Source: Ruminococcus sp. (GTDB lineage: Bacteria; Bacillota; Clostridia; Oscillospirales; Ruminococcaceae). From it: DNA of 64,000 bases. The notes under the pieces were generated by a model. It saw only the letters and a list, made by a program, of their open reading frames with translations. It ran no database searches and had not been told where the DNA came from. A program made the position numbers and the translations under genes. The first letter of the stretch is position 1; each line of letters begins with the position of its first letter. Of this stretch, positions 1 through 6,744 are shown piece after piece. The stretch is from the NCBI GenBank assembly GCA_017529875.1, contig JAFXNC010000050.1:1-64000 (forward strand). Direction: 5' to 3'.

Positions 1-78
1 GAGGCAAGAAACAAGATCAGAAACGCAATTGCCGACGTCCTGCTCGACAAAACAGACGATGAAAAAGCAGCGGTCTGA
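1..78 (+). CDS. C-terminal end of an unidentified protein (cut by window start)
   Basis: Frame 1 is open from the first base to a TGA at 76-78, giving a 25-residue charged tail that ends DKTDDEKAAV. Too little is present to assign a family. Its position, ending about 100 bases from the 3' end of tRNA-Leu and pointing toward it, is what is expected of a tyrosine integrase at the edge of an element inserted in the tRNA, but no catalytic residue lies in the window. The integrase reading is an inference from context only. Confidence 0.5.
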   Translation, partial: EARNKIRNAIADVLLDKTDDEKAAV

Positions 79-137
79 ACCTTTTTGCAAAATCTGGACC
101 AAATAAGGACCATTTCGCTGAAACAGGATATAGAAAA

Positions 138-173
138 GCCTCGCAAACTGCGTATCTGCGCCGTTTGCGAGGC
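138..173. terminator. GC-rich hairpin after the left-edge gene
   Basis: GCCTCGCAAAC (138-148) pairs exactly with GTTTGCGAGGC (163-173) around a 14-nt loop. It is followed by only a weak T-stretch (AAATCTTT), so it is a plausible but not classical terminator separating the left-edge gene from the tRNA on the other strand. Confidence 0.5.
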
Positions 174-181
174 TAAATCTT

Positions 182-268
182 TGGTGCAGGTGAAGGGACT
201 TGAACCCACACGACCTTGCGATCACTAGCACCTGAAGCTAGCGCGTCTGCCTATTCCGCCACACCTGC
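182..268 (-). tRNA. tRNA-Leu (anticodon CAG), CCA encoded
   Basis: On the minus strand the acceptor arm GCAGGTG pairs with CACCTGC, followed by discriminator A and an encoded CCA (182-184). The anticodon stem CTAGC/GCTAG encloses the loop TTCAGGT, giving anticodon CAG. The long variable arm and the TGG-CGGAAT start of the D-arm are typical of class II tRNA-Leu. The T-arm contains GGTTCAAGTCC. The 3' half is a common phage and ICE integration site. Confidence 0.95.
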
Positions 269-272
269 AAAT

Positions 273-301
273 ATTATGATTTGAAACTTTATCCTCGTCA
301 A
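273..301 (-). promoter_or_regulatory. Possible tRNA-proximal promoter
   Basis: On the minus strand TTGACG (296-301), a 17-nt spacer and CATAAT (273-278) lie just upstream of tRNA-Leu. The predicted start would fall at or just inside the tRNA 5' end, which argues against it being the main promoter. The consensus promoter at 486-514 is stronger. Confidence 0.3.
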
Positions 302-480
302 ATCTTACGAGCCGCCGATGCGTCACTGTAGTAGCGCCGCCCGAAACTGGCGCGTCTGCGGAGCCTTGTGCGCAAGGCTTTGTCCGCCGCATCTGCATTT
401 ATTCCGATCTGATGTTTTTCTTCGTCAGATCTTCCGGGGCTGACCTGTTCGGGGGTGATTTGCCCTGCCGTAAATCAGCA
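300..480 (-). ncRNA. Candidate structured leader or small RNA upstream of tRNA-Leu
   Basis: About 200 nt separate the consensus promoter at 486-514 from the tRNA. No ORF with a ribosome-binding site is present, but the minus-strand transcript is rich in hairpins: GATCTGA/TCAGATC (around 410-434), GCCTTG/CAAGGC (around 363-378) nested within TGCGG/CCGCA, and GCGCC/GGCGC (around 334-353). GTCAG/CTGAC can also pair, competing with the first hairpin. The family is not recognised. It could be a stand-alone small RNA, a processed tRNA leader or a decayed sequence. Confidence 0.35.
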
Positions 481-485
481 TTACT

Positions 486-514
486 ATTATATCACATCGG
501 GGCGGGGTTGTCAA
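486..514 (-). promoter_or_regulatory. Consensus sigma-A promoter reading toward tRNA-Leu
   Basis: TTGACA (509-514), exactly 17 nt, then TATAAT (486-491) on the minus strand. It lies downstream of nfi, so its product must be the 300-480 leader and tRNA-Leu. Confidence 0.8.
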
Positions 515-579
515 GTGCTTTTTGAAAAAAACCTGAAAAACTCTGCGCGGCCTTCGCGCTTGGCGGGCTGAGGCAGGGC

Positions 580-1278
580 TTACAGGGCGCTTTCCTGCGC
601 CGCACGCTCGGCTTCTCTTGCAATGTGGGTCTCCAGGTCGGCAAGGCGGGTGGGGATCGGGATGTGGCTCTCCCTGTCGGTGAACCGCATGGCGAGGGCG
701 CAGGCAGTGTCCAGGGAGATGCGGTTGCCCGCGGAAACAAATACCGGCTTCACGTCCTTATGGGTGCGCAGCGCCCTGCCGTAGACCTCGCCGCTTATGA
801 CGATATCGGTGAAGCTGCCGGGCTCGTTTTCCGGCTCGGTGTAGTCGGTGGACTTGTCTACCCGGAAATAGGTCTTGGCGATGCCCAGGGTGGGCTTGTT
901 CAGGTGAAATGAGGCGTGGGTGGCTATCCCCATATGCCGGGGGTGGAGGTAGCCGTTGCCGTCGAAGACGAAGATATCCGGGTCGGATCTGAGCATTTCG
1001 GCAGTCTTCATCACCAGGGGCAGCTCCCTGAACGCCAGGAACCCGGGCATATAGGGCACCTCGATCTTGCCGCTGAAATGCTGCTTTTCCGTGACCTGCC
1101 GGGTGGCGGCGTCGATGACTACGATGCAGCACACCGCGTATTCCTCCTCGCCCTTTTTCCAGTAGGCAAGGTCAACCCCTGCCAGGGTCTTCAGCCCGTT
1201 TATATCGAACCCGTCGGTGAGGTCTATCTTCTGACGCAGCTCGTTTTGTATCTCGGTGAATCTTTCTTCGCTTATCAT
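580..1278 (-). CDS. nfi: Endonuclease V (deoxyinosine 3'-endonuclease)
   Basis: The 232-residue product has the normal length of endonuclease V, which nicks DNA one base 3' of deoxyinosine to start repair of deaminated adenine. Visible family motifs are GVDLAY (residues 34-39), VPYMPGFLAFRE (74-85) and DGNGYLHPRHMG (106-117). The expected metal-binding acids are D36, E85 and D106. It is a single-gene unit, divergent from birA, with its own promoter at 1311-1339. The ribosome-binding site is weak. The start at 1278 is chosen because it is the only ATG giving the full N-terminal strand of the fold. Confidence 0.93.
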   Translation of the reverse strand: MISEERFTEIQNELRQKIDLTDGFDINGLKTLAGVDLAYWKKGEEEYAVCCIVVIDAATRQVTEKQHFSGKIEVPYMPGFLAFRELPLVMKTAEMLRSDPDIFVFDGNGYLHPRHMGIATHASFHLNKPTLGIAKTYFRVDKSTDYTEPENEPGSFTDIVISGEVYGRALRTHKDVKPVFVSAGNRISLDTACALAMRFTDRESHIPIPTRLADLETHIAREAERAAQESAL

Positions 1279-1310
1279 GTTCAGCCCGGCTTTCCTGTGC
1301 AGTTTTGTAT

Positions 1311-1339
1311 ATTATATCAGATACCAGGTGAAAAGTCAA
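1311..1339 (-). promoter_or_regulatory. nfi promoter
   Basis: Minus-strand TTGACT (1334-1339), 17-nt spacer, TATAAT (1311-1316). Its -35 box ends only 7 bp from the BirA operator on the other side, so BirA binding might also affect nfi. Confidence 0.75.
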
Positions 1340-1346
1340 TTCAATA

Positions 1347-1378
1347 TTGTAAACCGCTTGCCGTAAACGGGTTGACAA
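1347..1378. promoter_or_regulatory. BirA operator overlapping the birA-bioY -35 box
   Basis: TTGTAAACC (1347-1355), 14 nt, GGTTGACAA (1370-1378): an inverted repeat with one mismatch, matching the known Firmicutes BirA box layout of a TGTAAAC half-site, a spacer of about 14-16 nt, and the complementary half-site. The right half contains the TTGACA -35 hexamer, so occupancy by biotinyl-BirA would block transcription. The first gene encodes a BirA with an N-terminal DNA-binding domain, consistent with autoregulation. Confidence 0.82.
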
Positions 1379-1400
1379 TTCCGGCGGACTGTGCTATAAT
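1372..1400 (+). promoter_or_regulatory. birA-bioY promoter
   Basis: TTGACA (1372-1377), 17 nt, TATAAT (1395-1400). It is a perfect consensus promoter about 30 nt upstream of the birA start. Confidence 0.85.
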
Positions 1401-1428
1401 ACATAATGCAAAGAACGGAGGCCGTAAA

Positions 1429-2409
1429 ATGAACGTAAGACAAAAGCTTATCGCGCTTTTTGAAAATAACCGGGGACAGTTTCTCTCCGGGGAGGAGCTG
1501 GCTGAGGGGCTGGGCTGCTCCCGGGCGGCGGTGTGGAAGGCCGTTGCCGCGCTGAAAAAGGAGGGCTACGCCATCGACGCCGTCACCGGGCGGGGCTATC
1601 GTCTGGGGGCGCAGACCGACGTGTTGTCGGAGGCCGGGATACGCAAATACCTCACAGGCCGGGGCAGGGAGCTGACTCTCGATGTCCGGCAGAGCGTCAC
1701 CTCCACCAACACCGTCCTGCGGGGATTGGCGGAGCAGGGCGCACCGGAGGGCACAGCCGTCCTCTCGGTGACTCAGACCGGCGGCAAGGGTCGGCTGGGC
1801 AGGAGCTTTTTCTCCCCCGCCGACACAGGCCTGTATATGAGCATACTCATGCGCCCCCAGATGTCTGCCGCGGATTCGGTGAGGATAACCACAGCGGCGG
1901 CCATCGCGGTCTCGAAAGCCGTTGAGGACTGCGGCGGCGGCGAGACTGCCATAAAGTGGGTCAACGACGTCTGCCTGCGGGGGAAGAAGATCTGCGGCAT
2001 ACTCACCGAGGCGTCTTTCTCCGCGGAAAACGGCGGCCTCGATTACGCCGTCACCGGCATCGGCATCAACGCCTACGAGCCGGAGGGAGGCTTCCCGCCG
2101 GAGATCGCAGATGTGGCGGGGGCGGTGTTCCAAAGCCGCCGGGAGGATATGCGCAACCGCCTTGCGGGGGCGGTGCTTTCCCGGTTCTGGGAGTGCTATC
2201 ATGACCTGTTTTCAGCCGGGGCTCTGGAGTATTACAGGTCAAGGCTGATGTGGCGCGGCGAGCGTATCCGGGTTATCAGCGGACAGAGCGAATACCCCGC
2301 AGTACTGCTGGACGTCGATGACAGCTATGCCCTGAGGGTACGCCTCGACGACGGCACCGGGAAAAGTGTTTCCAGCGGCGAGATCACCATAAGGAGGACC
2401 GACAAATGA
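1429..2409 (+). CDS. birA: Bifunctional biotin-protein ligase / biotin operon repressor
   Basis: The 326-residue protein joins a winged-helix DNA-binding domain (about 1-60, with SRAAVWKAV as recognition helix) to a biotin-protein ligase domain. Ligase signatures are GGKGRLGR (118-125, the biotinyl-AMP loop), KWVND (176-180) and KKICGILTE (186-194). It activates biotin to biotinyl-AMP and transfers it to carboxylase carrier proteins; the same complex represses transcription. The ATG at 1429 follows a GGAGG and fits the promoter and operator upstream. A longer in-frame ORF begins at 916, but that part overlaps nfi and is a shadow. The stop overlaps the bioY start. Confidence 0.94.
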   Translation: MNVRQKLIALFENNRGQFLSGEELAEGLGCSRAAVWKAVAALKKEGYAIDAVTGRGYRLGAQTDVLSEAGIRKYLTGRGRELTLDVRQSVTSTNTVLRGLAEQGAPEGTAVLSVTQTGGKGRLGRSFFSPADTGLYMSILMRPQMSAADSVRITTAAAIAVSKAVEDCGGGETAIKWVNDVCLRGKKICGILTEASFSAENGGLDYAVTGIGINAYEPEGGFPPEIADVAGAVFQSRREDMRNRLAGAVLSRFWECYHDLFSAGALEYYRSRLMWRGERIRVISGQSEYPAVLLDVDDSYALRVRLDDGTGKSVSSGEITIRRTDK

Positions 2410-2996
2410 CAGCACATACCACCGACTATCACAAGAGGATAACCCTGCTCTGCATCTGCGCCCTGTTCGCGGCGCTTTCGGCAGTGGGGGCCTTCATCAG
2501 GATACCCATACCCTACCTGCCCATCACGCTGCAAAGCTTTTTCACCATGCTGGCGGGGCTGCTGCTGGGAGGGCGCCTCGGGGCGGCGAGCGTGGGCTGC
2601 TACGTGCTGCTGGGACTGGCGGGAGTGCCGATATTTACCGAGGGCGGCGGCATATCCTATGTGCTCAAACCCAGCTTCGGGTATCTGGCGGGGTTTATCG
2701 CCGGGGCATACGTTACCGGGAAGATCGCCAATGCCAAAGCCGAACCTTCGATCAAGCGGCTGCTGGCGGCTGACTTTGCGGGGCTGGCGGTGATCTACGC
2801 TATCGGCATGGGGTACTTTTTCGCGGCGAAGAACCTATGGGTCGCCGGGGACGGCATGAGCGTATCGGCGCTGTTTTCAGCCTGCTTTTTCCCCTGCATC
2901 CCGGGTGACATAGTCAAGTGCGTATGCGGAGCGATGCTGGCTAAGCGGCTGATACCGGTGACGCGGAGATACAGAGCGGCGGTGAGGTCTGAATAA
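2406..2996 (+). CDS. bioY: BioY, biotin-binding S component of an ECF transporter
   Basis: This 196-residue hydrophobic protein begins with the typical BioY segment IPIPYLPITLQSFFTMLAGLLLG and has about six membrane spans plus the GLAGVPIF and GDIVKC motifs. It captures biotin at the membrane and works with a shared energy-coupling module (EcfA1, EcfA2, EcfT), which is not in this window. Its ATG overlaps the birA TGA by four bases (ATGA), so the two are translationally coupled and both fall under the BirA operator. This makes a compact biotin-sensing and uptake unit. Confidence 0.92.
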   Translation: MTAHTTDYHKRITLLCICALFAALSAVGAFIRIPIPYLPITLQSFFTMLAGLLLGGRLGAASVGCYVLLGLAGVPIFTEGGGISYVLKPSFGYLAGFIAGAYVTGKIANAKAEPSIKRLLAADFAGLAVIYAIGMGYFFAAKNLWVAGDGMSVSALFSACFFPCIPGDIVKCVCGAMLAKRLIPVTRRYRAAVRSE

Positions 2997-3072
2997 AAAA
3001 GAAAAATGCTGCGGAAGGCAGCCGTAATATACAAGTCGCAGAGGCTGTGCAGACCCGGCGCTGCGCAAAGAG

Positions 3073-3107
3073 AAAGCGGAGACACCAGGCAAGGATGTCT
3101 CCGCTTT
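3073..3107. terminator. Bidirectional terminator between bioY and the MscS gene
   Basis: AAAGCGGAGACA (3073-3084) pairs with TGTCTCCGCTTT (3096-3107) around an 11-nt loop. It sits between two convergent genes. Confidence 0.75.
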
Positions 3108-3132
3108 GTTATATGGCTGTCCAAATCGACCG

Positions 3133-3954
3133 TCAGCTCCCGGATATGTTATGTATATCCAGCTGATTGTAGGGTATGCGGATGTTCTCGCGGTCGAGGC
3201 GGTCCTGGATAAGACGTATGCTGGCGCGGTGCAGCTCGGGGCGGCGCTCCGGCATACAGAAGATCCGCAGCCGATACTTCACCGCAGATTCGGTGAAAAA
3301 CTGAGTGCCCTTGTACTCGCAGCTCTCCACGCCGTCTATGCGGGCGATCTCGTGGCTCATTTCCTCGAAGATCTTGTTTATGCGCTTGAAGTCCTCGTCG
3401 TAGGATAAGGGGATGTCCAGATCGTAAAGGTGGGAACGCTTGGTTATCTGGTCGATGTTGCGGTTGGAGATGGTCAGCTCGTCGTGGGTGTCGATGCTCC
3501 TGATGCGGGTGGAGCGGAGGCTGAACTCGATAACGATGCCCTCCACGCCGTTGTACTTCACCACGTCGCCTACCCGGTAGAAGTTGTCGGAGATTATCCG
3601 GAGTCCCATGATAGTGTCCTTGATGAAGTCCTGCAAGGCAAGACCGGCGATAGCTCCCGCGATACCGAGACCGGTTATCAGCGAGGTGACGTTGATGCCG
3701 TTGAGCTCCAGGATTATCAGCAGTGAGAAGATAACCAGAACGATCTTCGCTCCCCCCAGCACCGCCGAGGTGAAGGAGCCCGTCACTCCCTCGAGGTTGT
3801 CAACTTTTTCCCGCTTGGCAGCGGTCTTGGTGTAGACGTTCTTGAAGACCTCCCAGATTATAAAGGCGCCCAGCAGCACCATGGAGCTCTTGAATATCCT
3901 CCAGAACATATCCGAGTTGAAAATGTCGGAAAAATCAAATGCAAGCTTGTACAT
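3133..3954 (-). CDS. MscS-family small-conductance mechanosensitive channel
   Basis: The 273-residue protein has hydrophobic spans near 18-38 and 72-92, then the pore-lining helix rich in Gly and Ala (GLGIAGAIAGLALQDF, about 96-111), followed by the beta domain (YRVGDVVKYNGVEGIV) and the C-terminal alpha/beta domain. This is the standard three-helix MscS layout that opens under membrane tension to release solutes during hypo-osmotic shock. It is monocistronic with its own promoter (3988-4016) and a terminator shared with bioY. MscS and the smaller YnaI/YkuT-type channels cannot be told apart here. Confidence 0.9.
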   Translation of the reverse strand: MYKLAFDFSDIFNSDMFWRIFKSSMVLLGAFIIWEVFKNVYTKTAAKREKVDNLEGVTGSFTSAVLGGAKIVLVIFSLLIILELNGINVTSLITGLGIAGAIAGLALQDFIKDTIMGLRIISDNFYRVGDVVKYNGVEGIVIEFSLRSTRIRSIDTHDELTISNRNIDQITKRSHLYDLDIPLSYDEDFKRINKIFEEMSHEIARIDGVESCEYKGTQFFTESAVKYRLRIFCMPERRPELHRASIRLIQDRLDRENIRIPYNQLDIHNISGS

Positions 3955-3987
3955 ACTTTCCTCCTGTGCAGTGTATATCCGTAAAAC

Positions 3988-4016
3988 ATTATACCATATT
4001 ACCCGACATAAGTCAA
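3988..4016 (-). promoter_or_regulatory. Promoter of the MscS-family gene
   Basis: Minus-strand TTGACT (4011-4016), 17-nt spacer, TATAAT (3988-3993). Confidence 0.75.
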
Positions 4017-4050
4017 GGCAGCGCCGCCGGCGGGAGATTGGAAAAGTTGC

Positions 4051-4079
4051 TTGACTTTGACGCTTTATTATGCTATAAT
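4051..4079 (+). promoter_or_regulatory. addBA promoter
   Basis: TTGACT (4051-4056), 17-nt spacer, TATAAT (4074-4079), about 38 nt upstream of the addB start codon. Confidence 0.75.
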
Positions 4080-4116
4080 TCTGTTGACTTATTATAATTT
4101 ATAAGGAGGAGATCTT

Positions 4117-6744
4117 TTGGATAATTCCGAGAAAATTCTTGTCATCCCCGGCGTATGCGAGGCGGAGCTGCTCAGGACGCTCTGCTGGCACGGGGAAAAC
4201 AGCTTCGGTCTGCGGGTAAAGGACCCCGCCGAGCTGGCTGAGATCATGCTTATCAGAAACGGCATCGTCACAAAGGAGCGGCTCATCACCTCCCGGGAAC
4301 AGACCGGCGTTATGCTCAAAGCACTGGGCAGATGCAGCAGCAAATGGTTCTCCCCGGATTTTGACAGCGTAAGTGCGCTGGTGTCCGCCATGAATATGCT
4401 CAGAAAGCGCATCCCCGCAGATGAGGCTGCCGCCCTTGCCGCCGGACTGCCGGAGGGCAGGTTCAAGGAGAAGAACGCGGCCCTGCTGGAGGCTTACAAC
4501 GCCTACATGGCTCAGTGCGCCGAGGACAATGTCATCGACAGCGTGACCCTCATGCGCCGCGCCGCAGGCTGCGGAAAGCTTGACAACACCCGTATCATAA
4601 CTCTTGCGGAGTACCCGCCGGAGCCCGCGGAGCTGGCTGTGATAAATGCTGCCTGCGGCGAGCCGGAGCAGATGACCCTGACAGAGCTGTTCGGCGCAGG
4701 CAAAGCCGCTCGGCAGGAGCCGGAGGTCTTCTCGGCCTACGGCGCTGTCAACGAGGTGCTGAAAATACTCGACAGCATCCTCGACCCCGACACCGGGACG
4801 AGCTTCGACCGCTGCACCGTGGCTGTGGCAGACCCTGCACTCTACTCCCAGCTGTTCTTTGAAATGGGCAAGCGTTACGATATACCCATGACCTTCGGCT
4901 GCGGCGTGCCCTTCGGCAATTCCGCCGCCGCCGGGTTCCTCAAAAAGCTGGCACACTGGTGCGGCACCGGCGTACACGGCGTACAGGCGCTCTCCGACCT
5001 TGTGTATTGCAGCTGCTTTGACCGGGAGAAGCTCTCCGGGGCTGTCTTCGGAGAAGCGGGCGGCGCCCTGCGCGAAGTCATCAAGTTGGCGGGAGAGCTG
5101 CGCCTCGGCTTCGACGGTACAGTCAACAACGAACGCATCGACGGCTTTGAAAACAGCCTCGACAAAGATGCCGATAAGGATACGGCAGAACTGCTGCCGG
5201 CGCTGAGAGCCTTCTCGCAGGAGCTTGCCGGGGGAGCGGTGTATCTGCTGAGGAATTATTGCAGATCCCGCAAGTCCGGCTTGAAGGGCATCGACATGGC
5301 CGCCTGCAGAGAGGCCGCCGCGCTGATGAAAGACTATGAAGCCGCCACCGGCGAAGACCCCGTGACTATGATCCCGGAGCTCATGAAGCGGAGCATCTGC
5401 CGCAAGGCAAGAAATGCAGGCTGCCTGCATATAACCTCTATCGACAAGGCGGCATTCGCCCTGCGGGACAGGCTCTTTGTGGCAGGCCTCTCGGCGGACA
5501 CTTTCCCCGGCAGCCCCAACGAAGACCCCACAGTCCTTGACTGTGATATAGAGCTGTTCGATACCTCCGACACCGCACCCACCAGCGAGAACAGGATCCA
5601 CCGCCGCGCCGAGGAGGCCGTTTCACTGGTGACGCTGGCGGCTGCTCTCGGCAACAGCATAACTCTGTCCTATTCGGATAAGCGTACTTCAGAGCTGAAA
5701 AACGCCAATATGTCCTCGGTGATGCCCAGGCTCTACAATGCCCTCACCGGCAGCAGCATCACCTTCGGCGAGATGCTCGAACGCAGGGAGCAGGTGGGCT
5801 TTTTCGAGAACCGCATCACCGCTGACCGGGGCATCGGCCTGAGCTTTTGCAGCGGCGAGGTCATCCCTCCCAGGGAGGTCAAGGAGGTCAAGGAAGACCC
5901 TGTCAACTGCTTCGACGACAGAGAGTACTCCCCCTCGGAGATCAATACTTTCTTCAGCTGTCCGCGGCAGTTCTTTTTCAGAAGGACCCTGGGCATACGG
6001 GAGCCCGAGGAGAAGGACGAGTTCAAGCTGTTCACCGCAGCGGAGAAAGGCACCATCATCCACGAGACCATGGAGATCATCGCAAAATCCGAGGAGGATA
6101 TCAGCCGCGAGGAATACGAGGAGCTCTGCAAGAAGTGCATAAACGTTTTCGCCGGCCGCAGGACGCCCCTTGTCAGCTCCGAGGCCGAGAACGAGAAGCG
6201 TGAACTGCTGGAGCTGGCGCTGAGGACCTACGACAACGAGATCAAGACCGAAAAGTCCGTCATCAGCGCGGAGGCCGATATCCACGCCGCCCACACCAGC
6301 GGCGTAAGGCTGATCGGCAAGCCCGACAGGATCGAGGAGAGCGGAGGCGTGTACAGCGTCGGGGATTACAAGACCGGCCGCCACGTTGCTCAGGACATCG
6401 CGGATCCCAGGACCTGGCTCCAGACCATGTGCTATGCCTACATGGTGGGACATACCAAGGACCCGGTGAAGATCGACAAGCTCCAGTACCGCTATCCGAG
6501 GATGAAGGAGCCGGATCAGACCCGCGATTACGATCCCGCCGAGCTGGAGGCGATACTCAAATGCTTCCGGGAGTGCCTTGAAACACAGTACTTCCCGAGG
6601 TTCGACGATCCCGATGTCCCCGCCGATCCCGCCGATCCTAAAACGATAGCGAAGAAGAATCCCGCCATTAAGCCGGACGGGGATCAAAAGCCCTGCAAAT
6701 ACTGCAAATTCAAGACTATCTGCTCAGGGGGTAACAAGAAATGA
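4117..6744 (+). CDS. addB: AddB/RexB-type subunit of the AddAB helicase-nuclease
   Basis: The 875-residue protein is the nuclease partner of AddA in double-strand-break resection. The C-terminal PD-(D/E)XK nuclease is visible as GKPDRIEE followed by GDYKTG (D750, K752). Four cysteines placed as in the AddB iron-sulfur staple are C615 (FFSCPRQ) and C860, C863, C869 (CKYCKFKTIC). No P-loop is visible in the first residues, so it resembles RexB-like subunits, and it is shorter than Bacillus AddB (about 1,160 residues). The start is TTG at 4117, supported by AAGGAGG seven bases upstream. Its stop overlaps the addA ATG (ATGA), implying coupled translation. Confidence 0.88.
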   Translation: MDNSEKILVIPGVCEAELLRTLCWHGENSFGLRVKDPAELAEIMLIRNGIVTKERLITSREQTGVMLKALGRCSSKWFSPDFDSVSALVSAMNMLRKRIPADEAAALAAGLPEGRFKEKNAALLEAYNAYMAQCAEDNVIDSVTLMRRAAGCGKLDNTRIITLAEYPPEPAELAVINAACGEPEQMTLTELFGAGKAARQEPEVFSAYGAVNEVLKILDSILDPDTGTSFDRCTVAVADPALYSQLFFEMGKRYDIPMTFGCGVPFGNSAAAGFLKKLAHWCGTGVHGVQALSDLVYCSCFDREKLSGAVFGEAGGALREVIKLAGELRLGFDGTVNNERIDGFENSLDKDADKDTAELLPALRAFSQELAGGAVYLLRNYCRSRKSGLKGIDMAACREAAALMKDYEAATGEDPVTMIPELMKRSICRKARNAGCLHITSIDKAAFALRDRLFVAGLSADTFPGSPNEDPTVLDCDIELFDTSDTAPTSENRIHRRAEEAVSLVTLAAALGNSITLSYSDKRTSELKNANMSSVMPRLYNALTGSSITFGEMLERREQVGFFENRITADRGIGLSFCSGEVIPPREVKEVKEDPVNCFDDREYSPSEINTFFSCPRQFFFRRTLGIREPEEKDEFKLFTAAEKGTIIHETMEIIAKSEEDISREEYEELCKKCINVFAGRRTPLVSSEAENEKRELLELALRTYDNEIKTEKSVISAEADIHAAHTSGVRLIGKPDRIEESGGVYSVGDYKTGRHVAQDIADPRTWLQTMCYAYMVGHTKDPVKIDKLQYRYPRMKEPDQTRDYDPAELEAILKCFRECLETQYFPRFDDPDVPADPADPKTIAKKNPAIKPDGDQKPCKYCKFKTICSGGNKK

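Noticed and set aside
1-78. Firm call of an integrase at the left edge
   Set aside because: Only 25 residues are visible and none is diagnostic.
435-465. SRP RNA-like motif (AGGTCAGCCCCGGAAG on the minus strand)
   Set aside because: The left half resembles SRP domain IV, but the matching AGCAGCC half is missing and the sequence pairs as a different hairpin.
916-1428. N-terminal extension of BirA in an open frame
   Set aside because: It overlaps nfi on the other strand and lies upstream of the birA promoter and operator.
4084-4098. Second promoter TTGACT/TATAAT before addB
   Set aside because: The two hexamers are only three bases apart, which cannot bind sigma-A polymerase.
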